Translations under genes and position numbers: made by a program | Notes under the pieces: model-generated | The model's database searches: none | What the model was told of the DNA's origin: nothing | What the model saw: the letters and a program-made list of their open reading frames with translations, nothing else | Shown: one piece after another, positions 26,901-35,687 of the stretch | Layout of the letters: every line of letters starts with the position of its first letter | Numbering within the stretch: the first letter of the stretch is position 1 | NCBI RefSeq assembly: GCF_000261685.1 | Contig: NZ_AJQE01000028.1 | Location: 1-64,000 of the forward strand | Origin: Bradyrhizobium genomosp. I (2014) | Lineage (GTDB): Bacteria > Pseudomonadota > Alphaproteobacteria > Rhizobiales > Xanthobacteraceae | DNA: 64,000 bases | Direction: 5' to 3'

Positions 26901-27835
26901 ACGCCGACGGGTCGAAGGACGTCTTCCAGTTCAACGTCGTGGGCCAGACCTACGCCAACGAGCACGACACCTACGATTCGACCGGCTTCCTCACCCACAT
27001 TGTACGCACCCACGCCGACGACAGCCTGGCCTTCACGCTGGTGCAGAGCGCCGACGGCACCAAGACCTCGGATTGGTACGATGCCAACGGCGTCATCACC
27101 AGCGAGGTCACGACCAAGAGCGATGGTTATAATTCCACGACCGTCTATACCGGCGGCGTGAAGACCGCCGCCTACATCAAGAACGCCGACGGCACGTCGG
27201 ACAACTGGAATTACAACGTCACCGGGCAGTCCTACACCACCCAGCATCAGCACCTCGATGCCTCGGGCAAGCTGGTCGAGCTCACCCGGACCCATGCCGA
27301 CGGCACGTTGGACTATACCCAGGTCGTCCACGACGACGGCAGCAAGCTGACCGACATCTACGACAGCGTCGGCAACAAGACCCAGGAGATTGCCAACAAC
27401 GCCGACGGCTCGAAGGACGTCTTCCTGTTCAACTTCAACGGACAGACCGGCACCACGCAGCACGAGAACTACAACACCGCCAATGCACTGCAGTTCATCG
27501 ACCAGACCAAGACCGACGGCACCCACAACGTCACGGCCGTCGCTGCCGGCGTGACGATCCACGGGGGGGCCGGCAACGACGTGTTCTCGGCCGCGCCAAA
27601 CTCGACCACCATCGCCTTCGATCATGGCCACGACCAGATTCTCAACTTCCAGGCCGGCGACGGCACGACTCACGACGTGGTCCAGATCTCGAAGCTGCTC
27701 GCCGCGGACTACAGTCACCTCCAGATCACACAGTCCGGCACGAACGCGCTCATCACGTTCTCGGCCAACGACACGATCCTGCTGAAGAACGTCTATGTCA
27801 GCAGCCTGACGAGCCACGACTTCCTGTTCGTCTGA
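23927..27835 (+). CDS. Repeat-rich RTX glycoside hydrolase, probably type I secreted
   Basis: The 1302 aa protein has four parts. Residues about 5-310 are a clan GH-A hydrolase with acid/base Glu113 (EGLNEAN) and nucleophile Glu214 (ITETGYTT). About 310-420 is beta-rich. About 549-1212 are four tandem repeats of exactly 166 residues (498 bp), each made of YD/RHS-like subunits such as HADGSKDVF and ITGQSYTT. Residues 1213-1302 hold one RTX motif (GGAGNDVF) and end in hydrophobic residues, as in type I secretion substrates. There is no Sec signal. ATG 23927 is chosen, with TTG 23873 possible. No type I exporter is in the window. The closest functional analogues are secreted rhizobial EPS glycanases (PlyA/ExsH), but this architecture is different. 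The role is probably EPS processing or binding at the cell surface. Confidence 0.85.
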   Translation: MSDQTILSASGFINSIGVNTHAGFGWTGYNNLALMADDLEYLGVTRLRDAMGTSPASQPVIEGLAAAGYKFDFLASSALPQMGTTGLQKYIVSLEKFLASHPGSISAIEGLNEANHQPFSYNGSSSLSAAAQFQSVLYQAVKGDAALSSIPVFNLSLAYNDPQGYGQLGNMSGSVDFANAHAYVSTSLTTNSSLAATLSAVSTAAPGKPVVITETGYTTQANTQYLGVNETVQAKSILNTLVDAYKAGVGATYLYELFDRDSSAANTNPEANYGLFNSDGTPKLAATAIHNLTTILADDGKGDLQPTDPLNYTLSNMPASGHSMVLGKSNGAYELVVWAEPKLWNDATDTEVSNAAQTVTVNLGAVRHTVKVYDTLTGTTAMASYTDVSTITVPVSDHPLIIEVDAPATTPTPPDTRTSISGTAAEIVPQLSDLSTSTALQSITLTDSHVLPVASKATMDYVIAHYGSALSKIQGGYSFSVTNTAATWINTKTYDASGALLSKSDTGVNSSGQPASTTVAHTDGSKDLISYTGGVKTKFVHVGTDATRTTDTYNTAGTLLSEVVQKSDGYYSTTLYTSGVKTAAYVKNADGSQANYTYGITGKSFTTQVQHLDASGKVTSVTRSHADGSLDSTQVYNSDGSSVITTYSATGVKLVETTYHADHGKDVWTYNIAGQTYATEHDVYDTTGFLTSLTRLHSDGSLAFKLVQTPDGTKTTDWYNAAGSLTSEVVQKADGTTSTTLYSNGVKTNAYVKNADGSQDNYAYGITGQSYTTLIQHVDPSGKVTAVTRKHADGTLDYTQVINADGSSVVTNYDAAGTRTKETDYHADGSKDVFLFDITGQNYTTEHDIYDATGFLTTLIRKHADGSMAFKLVQSSDGTKTTNWYDASGVLTSEVVQKPSGYSSTTVYANGVKTAAYITNADMSHDNYSYNITGQSYATQYQHLDPSGHTTEVIRWHADNSLDYTQVVNSDGSSVVTNYDPAGVKKTETDYHADGSKDVFQFNVVGQTYANEHDTYDSTGFLTHIVRTHADDSLAFTLVQSADGTKTSDWYDANGVITSEVTTKSDGYNSTTVYTGGVKTAAYIKNADGTSDNWNYNVTGQSYTTQHQHLDASGKLVELTRTHADGTLDYTQVVHDDGSKLTDIYDSVGNKTQEIANNADGSKDVFLFNFNGQTGTTQHENYNTANALQFIDQTKTDGTHNVTAVAAGVTIHGGAGNDVFSAAPNSTTIAFDHGHDQILNFQAGDGTTHDVVQISKLLAADYSHLQITQSGTNALITFSANDTILLKNVYVSSLTSHDFLFV
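25571..27562 (+). repeat. Four tandem 498-bp coding repeats
   Basis: Equivalent codons recur at 25580, 26078, 26576 and 27074, a spacing of exactly 498 bp each time (166 codons). Units 2 and 3 share identical runs longer than 20 bp, for example in the DGSSVVTNY-coding stretch. The fourth unit degenerates at its end. Each unit contains four to five shorter subrepeats of about 35 residues with a D-x-x-G start and a HADG or NADG core. Confidence 0.9.
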
Positions 27836-27874
27836 ACGCGGCGAACTGCTGCGCAGACGCGCGCCAACATCGCC

Positions 27875-27906
27875 AGGGACCGGGACCATGCAGGGTCCCG
27901 GCCCTC
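27875..27906 (+). terminator. Hairpin downstream of the RTX gene
   Basis: CCGGGACC (27880-27887) and GGTCCCGG (27894-27901) form a perfect 8-bp stem with a 6-base loop, extended by AGGG/CCCT on the flanks. It lies 45 bp after the stop codon. Only scattered T residues follow, but position and stem strength favour a terminator. Confidence 0.6.
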
Positions 27907-28088
27907 GTACGTTTGTTGGGCGCCTGCCTCATCGATGAGCAGGCAGCTGACTGCCATCAGCAATTGAATGGGTGCCATGAATTCCGGCGGACAGGCGCGA
28001 TTGCACCGCATCGGCCGGCGCGATTGCGAACTTGCGTCACAATTCGACTCTAGAACGGAGAAGAACCGCGCAAGGACTCCGAGGCCCG

Positions 28089-29216
28089 ATGGAAGCCAGT
28101 GAAGCAAGACGTTTTGTCGTTCTCGACTTCTACCGCTTCGTCGCCGCGCTCGGGGTCTTCATCTTCCACCTGAAGCTGATCGGCCCCGGCATTTCGCCGG
28201 TCTGGAACGGATCCTTTGGCCTGTTCGTGGACATGTTCTTCATCCTGTCCGGCTTCGTGATCTCCTACTCCTATCCGGCCGACGCGCGCGGCGTTCGCGC
28301 CTATTCCCGGTTCATGATCCGCCGTATCGCGCGGATCTATCCGCTGCACCTGCTGAGCTTGCTCGTCTTCGTGGTGCTGATCGGCGTCGGCCTCGAGCGC
28401 ACCGCGCGATCAACCTCGCTGGACTTCCTGTATAACCTCCTGCTGCTCCAGGCCTGGGGCGTCGCCGATCATCTCAGCTTCAACTCGCCGTCGTGGTCGA
28501 TCAGCGCGGAATTCTTCTGCTATCTGATCTTTCCGCTGCTGATGCTGCTCGCACGCAAGGTCCAGCCAGTCGTGCTCGGCGCCATCGTGGCGGCGCTCTA
28601 TCTGGTCCTTGCCCACGGCCATTTGCCGATCTGGCAGGAACGGTCGCAGATGTACGGCGCCAATTTCGACTACGGCATGCTCCGCGCGCTGCCGAGCTTC
28701 CTGAACGGCATCCTGCTCGCCATTCTGTTCCGGATGTCCCGTCCCTACCGGCACAAGAGCGTGGTGTTCGCCGGCATCGGCATGTTCGGCCTTTCCGTGC
28801 TCGTCCTCAACGTCTTCGCCAAGCCGGATCTGGCCATTCTGCTGTTCTCCTGCGCCATCCTGCTCACCGCGGTCGGCGAAAGCGCCTTCAAGGCGTTTCC
28901 GGGCGCGCGCCTGCTTGGACGACTCGGCAACACCTCATACGCGATCTACATGCTGCACGATGCCGTCCTCATTGCGGTGTTCAAGCCGTTGTGGACCTGG
29001 CTCGGACTGGGCCCGGATCAATTTGGCCTGTTCGCCCTGGCGTGCTGTGCGGTCCTCACCATCCTCGCGGACCGCACCTACGCCTATTTCGAAAATCCCG
29101 CGCGGCGCCTCATCAACCGCTGGGCTGACACAGGCGTCACGTCCTCGCGCAGGGCTCAGACGGTCGCAGCCGAAACATCCATGCGCTTTGACAACACCGA
29201 GCGGGCGGTCAACTGA
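28089..29216 (+). CDS. Acyltransferase 3 family membrane protein (EPS modification)
   Basis: The 375 aa protein has about ten membrane segments and the family's conserved early His (FIFHLKLIG). SPSWSISAEFFCYLIFPLL and LGNTSYAIYMLHDAVLI further down are typical. Such OafA/ExoZ-type enzymes move acetyl or succinyl groups to polysaccharides. ATG 28089 is used; the longer frame to 28032 adds a basic non-membrane leader. It lies after the RTX gene and its terminator and is probably expressed separately. It is one of four in this locus. Confidence 0.9.
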   Translation: MEASEARRFVVLDFYRFVAALGVFIFHLKLIGPGISPVWNGSFGLFVDMFFILSGFVISYSYPADARGVRAYSRFMIRRIARIYPLHLLSLLVFVVLIGVGLERTARSTSLDFLYNLLLLQAWGVADHLSFNSPSWSISAEFFCYLIFPLLMLLARKVQPVVLGAIVAALYLVLAHGHLPIWQERSQMYGANFDYGMLRALPSFLNGILLAILFRMSRPYRHKSVVFAGIGMFGLSVLVLNVFAKPDLAILLFSCAILLTAVGESAFKAFPGARLLGRLGNTSYAIYMLHDAVLIAVFKPLWTWLGLGPDQFGLFALACCAVLTILADRTYAYFENPARRLINRWADTGVTSSRRAQTVAAETSMRFDNTERAVN

Positions 29217-29242
29217 CGCCCTGCCGATCACGAGGAAGGCGT

Positions 29243-30601
29243 TCAGGCGACCTTGCCGTCAGCCTCCGCCATCCGCATCGCGCCATCGTCCAGCAGCGGT
29301 GCGATGTTGGCACGCGACAGCTCCATGACGGCCGGTAGCGCTTGGCGTACCTGCTCGCCGGCGGATTCGTGCGCACCGAGGAAGTGCAGCACAAACTTCT
29401 CGAAGCTGTCCCCGACGAGGAACTGGGCCGGCGAAAGCAATAGCGACTCGCTGATGCCGAAGTGCGCGAACAGGCCCTGGAACTTGTCCTGGTAGGTAAT
29501 CGCCGCGACCGGCGTTCCCTGCCCGAGCGCCGCAATCGCCAGATGCATGCGGCCGGTGATCACGCCGTCGACCAGACCAACAACGGCCTTGATTTCGCCC
29601 GCCGACAGCATCTGCTTGACATGGTGCACGTGCTCGCCGAGCGCGGGCTCGAGGCGGTCGGCCAGCGGCCGAAGGCAATTGTCGTCGGCGATCTCGGGCC
29701 GGTAGTCATGCGCGAGCAACAGCCAGCTTGCATTGTGCTCGCGGGACAGCCGCGCCATGGCGGCCGCCGCAAGCTCGATCATTTTCCGCAGCTTGGTCGG
29801 CTCCGGCTTCTTGAACAGCATCGGGTGCATGTTGAAGACGAAGACCTTGCGCCCCTGCCCGCGCTGTCGCGCGACCGCGGCCGCGATTTCCTTCACGGCG
29901 GCGGTGTCCGCTCGCGGCGTCAGCATGAAGGCGGCATCGGCGACGAGACGTGCGCGTTTCCGGGCGAAATCGTCGAAGCGCTGAAGGGATATCGAATCGC
30001 GCAGGTTCAAGGCCACACCCGGACCCAGCAGCCGGAACACCTCGCGCAGTGCCTTCGCCGGGCGGGAGTTGAAACTGAAGCCCAGCACGCTGACCTTGGC
30101 GCCGAACGCCGCCATCAGGTCGGCAACGAGCAGCATGCGCGCGGCATCCACCGGAGAATAGTAGCCGTCGAGCACGTCGGCGCCCAGAACCAGCCCGAAA
30201 TCCGGTCTGGTCAGAGACAGCTCCTGTGCCACCGTCTCATAGGAAAACGGCTGCCTCCAGAATTCGAGCGGCTTGAAGCCCATGGCGCGCACGTCCGCGC
30301 TGGCCGCTGCGGTGGCGGTGACGATATGGATCTCGAGATTCGGATAGGCCCGCTTCATCTCTCCGGCAGCCGCTTCGATCATGGCCTCATCGCCACGCGA
30401 CTGATGAACGCTCCAGGGATCGGAGGGAAGCACCACGAGCCGGCGCGGATCGTTGCGCGGTGCGGCGTTGACGCCGACATCCTTCCGCGCGATCTGCCAC
30501 CTGCGCAACTCCAGCAGATCGAGCGCAAAGGGCGTATTCTTGGCGCTGTTGAGCCAACCCCGAAGCTGCCTGCGCACGGGTACGGGGATCAATTGCTTCA
30601 C
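29243..30601 (-). CDS. Polysaccharide pyruvyltransferase family protein
   Basis: The 452 aa protein matches the CsaB/WcaK/ExoV family, which adds ketal-linked pyruvate to a sugar from phosphoenolpyruvate. The diagnostic C-terminal segment VDGVITGRMHLAIAALGQGT is present, with WSVHQSRGDEAMI at the front. GTG 30601 is chosen because a GAGGAGG ribosome site stands 7 bp upstream; an ATG at 30634 lies inside the preceding flippase gene. The start overlaps nothing, and the 19-bp gap to the flippase indicates one operon. Pyruvylation would make the EPS acidic. Confidence 0.87.
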   Translation of the reverse strand: MKQLIPVPVRRQLRGWLNSAKNTPFALDLLELRRWQIARKDVGVNAAPRNDPRRLVVLPSDPWSVHQSRGDEAMIEAAAGEMKRAYPNLEIHIVTATAAASADVRAMGFKPLEFWRQPFSYETVAQELSLTRPDFGLVLGADVLDGYYSPVDAARMLLVADLMAAFGAKVSVLGFSFNSRPAKALREVFRLLGPGVALNLRDSISLQRFDDFARKRARLVADAAFMLTPRADTAAVKEIAAAVARQRGQGRKVFVFNMHPMLFKKPEPTKLRKMIELAAAAMARLSREHNASWLLLAHDYRPEIADDNCLRPLADRLEPALGEHVHHVKQMLSAGEIKAVVGLVDGVITGRMHLAIAALGQGTPVAAITYQDKFQGLFAHFGISESLLLSPAQFLVGDSFEKFVLHFLGAHESAGEQVRQALPAVMELSRANIAPLLDDGAMRMAEADGKVA

Positions 30602-30620
30602 GTCGTCCTCCTCGTCTTCA

Positions 30621-32078
30621 TCAGGCGGCCGCACCGCGCTTCACGACGAAATCAATCAGCGAGAAGAGCTGCTTCCGCCAGAACAGCAGGATGCTCGTCA
30701 GATAAGTCGCTCCAAAGCAGGACGACAGCAGCCCAATCCGCAAGTAGGGGTTCATGCCCGGCGTCGCCTCCCGGCACAGGACAACCGCGCCGTAGGCCAG
30801 GACGATGGCGCAAAGGCAACCCGCGATGGGGCGCAGAAACTGCCCCCAGCTCAAGCCCAGCAGTCGGAGCGCCAGCGCAAACGTCACGGGCGTCACCACG
30901 AGCTGCGCGAACGCGAAGATGGTCGCCAACTGGCCGATGTCGCGCGACGGAAGCAGGAACATTGCGGGCACGACCGCACAGAATTTGAGGATATTCAGCG
31001 AAAAGACGTAGTTCGGCTTGCCGAGCGCGCCGAAATAGGCGCTGTTGACGAATTGCACCGTCTGGACAGCGCCGATCAGCATCAGCGGCCTCATCACCGC
31101 GTCGCTGCCGCTCCACTTCGCGCCGAACAGCAGCAGGGAGAATTCCGGCGCGATCGCGGCAAGAAGCACGAAGACCGGCGAGCCGATCAGCGCGCCGAGA
31201 CTGACACTGCGCAGATAGGCGCCAGCGATCCGGTCTCGCTCGTGCGCGATTTTGGACAATGCGCTCAGCGCAACGTCCATGACCGCCTGTGTGAGCAGCT
31301 GCATCAGGATGATATAGACCCGCGCACCCACCGTGTAGATGCCGAGAGCGGCGACGCCGTAGAGCGACAGGATGATCATGTCGATCGTGCGGACGATGGC
31401 GAAGTCCAGCAACCGGTTCAGCATGACGTGGATGCTGTAGCTTGAGAGCTCGCGAAAGCTCGTCAGATCGTACCCACGCATCGGCAGCCATCGCGGCTGG
31501 CTCCAGAGCCACAGGCCGCTGATCGCGCTCTGAACGACCACCTGGATCACGAGGCTGAGGGCGCCAAAGCCGGAATAGGCGCAGGCTATCCCCACGACGC
31601 CGGAGACGGCCGTTGCCACCATGGTCCTGACCGCGAGCACGCGAAAATCCATCTGGCGCTTGTAGAGTGCCTCCTGGAACAGGGTGGCAGTGCCGATCGG
31701 AAGAGAGAGAGAGGCGGCCGTCAACAGCGGCGCGAGCCCCTTGACGTCGAGCCAATGCTCGATATGCGTCGCGAGCAGAGCGATCAGGGCAGCCAGGACC
31801 GCCGAAGCTGCAAACGAGCAGAAAAAGGGCAGCGTCACATCGGCGGGTTCGAGCGTCCGCCGCTGGATCAACGCATCGCCGAAGCCGAATTCCGCGATCG
31901 AGCTCAAAAGCAAGAGGATGAAGGCGACCAGCGCCGCAAGACCGAAATCCGCGGGATCGAGCAGCCGCGCCAGCACCAGGAACAGCACGAACGACAACGC
32001 ACGGCCGCCCCAATTCTGTGCGAGCGACCAAAACAGCGCCACTACGACCTGATGTTGCTTGCCCCGAACGACGTTCAT
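30621..32078 (-). CDS. Wzx/WzxC-like polysaccharide flippase
   Basis: The 485 aa membrane protein has about 12-14 hydrophobic segments with the MOP-family N-terminus FWSLAQNWGGRALSFVLFLV and LARLLDPADFGLAAL. It belongs to the lipopolysaccharide/colanic acid flippase branch (WzxC-like), unlike the flippase at 22006. ATG 32078 (MNVVRG) is preferred to TTG 32084. It forms an operon with the pyruvyltransferase downstream, so it may export the pyruvylated repeat unit. Confidence 0.88.
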   Translation of the reverse strand: MNVVRGKQHQVVVALFWSLAQNWGGRALSFVLFLVLARLLDPADFGLAALVAFILLLLSSIAEFGFGDALIQRRTLEPADVTLPFFCSFAASAVLAALIALLATHIEHWLDVKGLAPLLTAASLSLPIGTATLFQEALYKRQMDFRVLAVRTMVATAVSGVVGIACAYSGFGALSLVIQVVVQSAISGLWLWSQPRWLPMRGYDLTSFRELSSYSIHVMLNRLLDFAIVRTIDMIILSLYGVAALGIYTVGARVYIILMQLLTQAVMDVALSALSKIAHERDRIAGAYLRSVSLGALIGSPVFVLLAAIAPEFSLLLFGAKWSGSDAVMRPLMLIGAVQTVQFVNSAYFGALGKPNYVFSLNILKFCAVVPAMFLLPSRDIGQLATIFAFAQLVVTPVTFALALRLLGLSWGQFLRPIAGCLCAIVLAYGAVVLCREATPGMNPYLRIGLLSSCFGATYLTSILLFWRKQLFSLIDFVVKRGAAA

Positions 32079-32305
32079 CAACAATTCGACCCAATTCCGA
32101 CAGATCCAACCACAATCTCAAACGAGACCGCGCGGTGAACGATGACGACACGCGATCATCTGTCTCCGCTCACAACGGCGACCGATTGCTCGCGACAATA
32201 CGACGGAGTGATGGCAATCAGATGATCGCCATCACGATCGATTTAGAGTGGAAGTGAGTTCAAATCGTGGACTACACTTCCTCAGTCTCTGCGATGTGAT
32301 GCAAA

Positions 32306-33463
32306 ATGGATGCCTTGATGAATTCGTCCGCCCCGCGTTCGTTCAGTAACTCCAGACGCCTGCGTGTGGCGATCTACGCACCGCATTTTGCGGAATATTC
32401 CTACCGTCTCGCATCGGGATTGGCTCGCCATTGCGACGTCCGGCTGGTGCTCAACCGCAAAGATGCCAACCAGCAATGGGAACTGGCCGATATTGCCGTG
32501 ACGGCTCCATTCGAGACGAGAGTTCGCGACCTGAGCCTGCGCCGCGGCGGCGCGATCGGCATCCCAGCCTCCTTCCTGGACATAATTTCGTTTCGCCCCG
32601 ACGTGATTCATTGTCACGAAGTTCCGGAGATCTACACGTCCAGGCTGATCCAACTCCTTCGTCCACTCGGCATTCCCTTGGTGTTGACCGTTCATGATGC
32701 GATTCCGCATTCGGAAGGCGGCTCCGGTACTTCACCACGCGAAGATGGTTGGCGCGGACGCATGCGCGCAGCCGCGTCGATCGTCACGACGCACGGAGAG
32801 AGCTGCATTGCCGATTTTCGCCGTGCCTCGCCCGACTTCAGGGGCGAGACGGTCTCCAGCATGCACGGCGTGCTCATGGTTCCACCGGCCGGTGGCGCGA
32901 TGACTGCGCCCGAAGCCGCACGCATCCTTTTCTTTGGACGGATGTGGGCTTACAAGGGCCTGGACGTCTTCATCGACGCGATCGACATGTTGGCCCGGCG
33001 CGGTGTCGCGCACGAGGCGATCGTTGCCGGGCGCGGCCCCGAGATGACGCGGCTCGGAGCGCGCATGGAGGCGATGCCGACGGTCACGACCATCAACGCC
33101 TACATTTCGCCCGCGGATACCGGGCAGCTGTTTCAATCCGCCGCCGTGGTCGCCTTGCCTTATAAGGATGCAACACAGAGCGGCGTGCTCGCATCCGCTT
33201 ACGGCAATTCTCGTCCCGTCGTCGCCAGCGCCACCGGCGGCATTCCCGACGTGGTGACGGACGGCGTGAACGGCCTCCTGGTTCCTCCCGGCGATGCCAC
33301 TGCATTGGCCGATGCACTCGAACGCGTGCTGAGCTCGAAGCCGCTTGCCGCGACGCTGACCGACGGCGCGCGGCAAACCGCGACCGGCATCTTGAACTGG
33401 GATCGCATCGCCGAGGGATTGCTGGGCTCCTATCGCAAGCTCGCCGGCCGTACCGTGAGCTGA
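32306..33463 (+). CDS. GT4-family glycosyltransferase (EPS gene)
   Basis: The 385 aa GT-B protein begins with [20 protein letters not shown]. It has [17 protein letters not shown] in the acceptor domain and [19 protein letters not shown] in the donor domain. It belongs to the subgroup with [20 protein letters not shown] in place of a classical E-x7-E motif. It stands alone between divergent and convergent genes, with 227 bp of shared upstream DNA to the flippase gene. An ATG at 32318 is an alternative start. Sugar and linkage are unknown. Confidence 0.9.
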   Translation: MDALMNSSAPRSFSNSRRLRVAIYAPHFAEYSYRLASGLARHCDVRLVLNRKDANQQWELADIAVTAPFETRVRDLSLRRGGAIGIPASFLDIISFRPDVIHCHEVPEIYTSRLIQLLRPLGIPLVLTVHDAIPHSEGGSGTSPREDGWRGRMRAAASIVTTHGESCIADFRRASPDFRGETVSSMHGVLMVPPAGGAMTAPEAARILFFGRMWAYKGLDVFIDAIDMLARRGVAHEAIVAGRGPEMTRLGARMEAMPTVTTINAYISPADTGQLFQSAAVVALPYKDATQSGVLASAYGNSRPVVASATGGIPDVVTDGVNGLLVPPGDATALADALERVLSSKPLAATLTDGARQTATGILNWDRIAEGLLGSYRKLAGRTVS

Positions 33464-33483
33464 TACGACGGGCAGATGGTCTC

Positions 33484-34575
33484 TCAGACCGATTGCCCGA
33501 TCTTCAGCGGTCGAAAGACCATGCCGCGGATCGCGCCGTCCAACAGGCGCCGCAGCCTCACCTCGATCAGCTCATAGCTGATCGCGCTCGCAACCAATGA
33601 CATCACCAGCCCGAGCCCGATGAAGGCGGCCCACAGCAGCCATCGGTCGACACCGACGGCGACCAGCTTCAGGCCGATCACCTGCAAGGGGAAGAGCACG
33701 AAGGGATGCACGAGATAGAGGCTGTAGCTGATCTTGCCGACATATTGCAGGGCCGGCGCGCTCAGAGCCTTGCCGAGGCCGGACCCCGGAGCAAGCACCA
33801 TGCCGAACAGCAGGAAGCCGGGAACGAGCCCCACGAACGGGTGAAACAACACCAGACTCGCATACATGGCTGCTCCGCAAGCAAGGCCTGCGATCAAGCC
33901 GAGACGCCCGGGAATCGAGATGCGAAAGCCGGTGGCGCTGAACAGCATGCCGATGCAGAAGAAGGCTGTGATCGGCCAATGCAGCAGGCAGGCGACGCCC
34001 AGCAGGATAAGCGGCGCGGCCAGCATCTTGCCACCAACGCGCAGCATCGAAAACGTCGCTGCGAACCAGATGTAGAACGCCCATTCATAGGTCAGTGTCC
34101 AGGCATTCTGCTGGGCAATGGGCAAGCCGAGCGCATCCTGCACGAAGAACAGATTGGCTGCGAAGATTGTGAGATAGCTCGTCAGATCGATCCCACGAAA
34201 GAACTTGTAGGCCACGATCGGACCGATCGCGAACAGCGCAAGATGCAGGACGACGAACACCGGCATGATGCGCAGGACGCGATCGAAAAAGAACCGCGGC
34301 AGCGACCCATGCCGCACCAGGCTGGCCGGGATCAGGAAGCCGCTGATCATGAAGAACAGCTCGACGCCATGCCCGCCGACATTGATCACCGATTGCAGCC
34401 AGGGCCAGAGTGGCGGCAGGAAGCCGGGATCCGGGATGTCGTACATGCCGCCCTTCGGCATGTCGTAGAAATGATCCATCAGCACGCTGAGCGCCGCAAT
34501 GCCGCGAAGCCCCTGCACCGACGGAACGAACGAGCCGTCGTAGGCGCCCCCCGGGTGGTGCGGAACCCCGGTCAC
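33484..34575 (-). CDS. Acyltransferase 3 family membrane protein
   Basis: The 363 aa protein has the OafA-type layout: SVQGLRGIAALSVLMDHFYD at the start with the conserved His, then GVELFFMISGFLIPASL and about ten membrane segments. GTG 34575 is chosen because it overlaps the preceding stop (GTGA). The much longer open frame to 35280 is read in the wrong frame inside the neighbour. It is the last gene of a four-gene operon, and its substrate acyl group is unknown. Confidence 0.9.
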   Translation of the reverse strand: MTGVPHHPGGAYDGSFVPSVQGLRGIAALSVLMDHFYDMPKGGMYDIPDPGFLPPLWPWLQSVINVGGHGVELFFMISGFLIPASLVRHGSLPRFFFDRVLRIMPVFVVLHLALFAIGPIVAYKFFRGIDLTSYLTIFAANLFFVQDALGLPIAQQNAWTLTYEWAFYIWFAATFSMLRVGGKMLAAPLILLGVACLLHWPITAFFCIGMLFSATGFRISIPGRLGLIAGLACGAAMYASLVLFHPFVGLVPGFLLFGMVLAPGSGLGKALSAPALQYVGKISYSLYLVHPFVLFPLQVIGLKLVAVGVDRWLLWAAFIGLGLVMSLVASAISYELIEVRLRRLLDGAIRGMVFRPLKIGQSV

Positions 34576-35681
34576 TCTGCGGCGCCTTGCGTACTGAGCG
34601 CAGGCTCGAGAACCACCTTCTTGCGCCGCGCCGAGCGGAAACGGTGCCCAAAGGCAATGCTGGGCTTCTCGACGAACGTAAACGTCATCCAGCTGACGAG
34701 AAGCGACAGAGCCAGGATCACAGCCAGGAAGATCGACCATCCGAGCGGCCCATCGCCGAACCAGACGAGGCGATGGACCAAGACGATCGCGAACGGCGAC
34801 ATCAGATAGACCGAGTAGCTGATGACGCCAACGAACGCCATCGGGCGCCACGCCATTCTCTCGCCGAACACGGCAAAGCCGATGAAGACCAGCGCCGCGC
34901 AGACATAGGCCGATCCTATCGAATAGCTGTAGAAGAAATTCTCGTGATACACGCCTCCGAACCGCCGGTCCGACAGGGCGATGGCGAAGATCGTATAGAG
35001 GAACGTGCAGCCGAGCACATGGGTCCATCGCAGCTTTCCGCCGATGACGGTGTCGCGGATGATCTTGCCCAGGAACATGGCCGACAGGTTCAGCCCGACC
35101 TCCATCACCGAGGAGACGGTCCTGTTCTCCACCAGCAGCGCAGCGGTGGTCCCGACCAGCGCGGCGGCAACGACGATCGTCACCGCCGTGAAGCGCTGGT
35201 TCAGCAATCCCAGCGCAAAGAGGATGGTGCACCCGACGTAGAACAGCAGCTCGATCGCCAGCGTCCAGTAGAACACCCACAGGTTCGGGACGTTCACGAA
35301 GGTCTGCAACATCGTCACGTTGGCGGCGACCTGCCCCAGCGGATAGACCCTCGACTCCAGCAGCTGCATCGTCACCAGCCCGACCACGAGCGAGGTCCAG
35401 TAGGCCGGGTAGAGCCGGAAGAAGCGACTGATCGCAAAGTCCCGCCCCGGTGTGGCGCTGTCCGGAAAGCTGAACGGAATGACGAAGCCGCTGACGAAGA
35501 AGAACAGCACGACGCCGAACCGGCCGAAGTTCATGTAGTAGCCGAACACATCGTGGATCGGCCAGTAGAAGGCGCCCGTCGGGTGCTTCTCCACGATGAT
35601 CTCGAGCACATGCTGGACCAGGACGGACAACACGGCAATGCCGCGGAGCGTATCGATGAAAGCGAGCCGTTTATGCATCAT
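34572..35681 (-). CDS. Acyltransferase 3 family membrane protein
   Basis: The 369 aa OafA-type protein opens RLAFIDTLRGIAVLSVLVQH, with the catalytic His near residue 24, and continues GVVLFFFVSGFVIPFSF and ISYSVYLMSPFAIVL. It follows the Wzy-like gene by 6 bp and overlaps the next acyltransferase by 4 bp, so the three are translationally linked. Two consecutive acyltransferases of moderate similarity suggest two different O-acyl decorations of one repeat unit. Confidence 0.9.
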   Translation of the reverse strand: MMHKRLAFIDTLRGIAVLSVLVQHVLEIIVEKHPTGAFYWPIHDVFGYYMNFGRFGVVLFFFVSGFVIPFSFPDSATPGRDFAISRFFRLYPAYWTSLVVGLVTMQLLESRVYPLGQVAANVTMLQTFVNVPNLWVFYWTLAIELLFYVGCTILFALGLLNQRFTAVTIVVAAALVGTTAALLVENRTVSSVMEVGLNLSAMFLGKIIRDTVIGGKLRWTHVLGCTFLYTIFAIALSDRRFGGVYHENFFYSYSIGSAYVCAALVFIGFAVFGERMAWRPMAFVGVISYSVYLMSPFAIVLVHRLVWFGDGPLGWSIFLAVILALSLLVSWMTFTFVEKPSIAFGHRFRSARRKKVVLEPALSTQGAAE

Positions 35682-35687
35682 TCGTTC

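Noticed and set aside
25571..27562. CRISPR-like array
   Set aside because: The repeats are 498 bp, in frame and contiguous without spacers, so they are protein-coding repeats.
24095..27889. Two long minus-strand frames of 720 and 540 codons
   Set aside because: They mirror the tandem repeats of the RTX hydrolase on the plus strand; their repetitive translation is a by-product of the repeat.
34576..35280. N-terminal extension of the acyltransferase frame ending at 33484
   Set aside because: The extension translates the neighbouring gene out of frame, while GTG 34575 gives a normal family start with a GTGA overlap.
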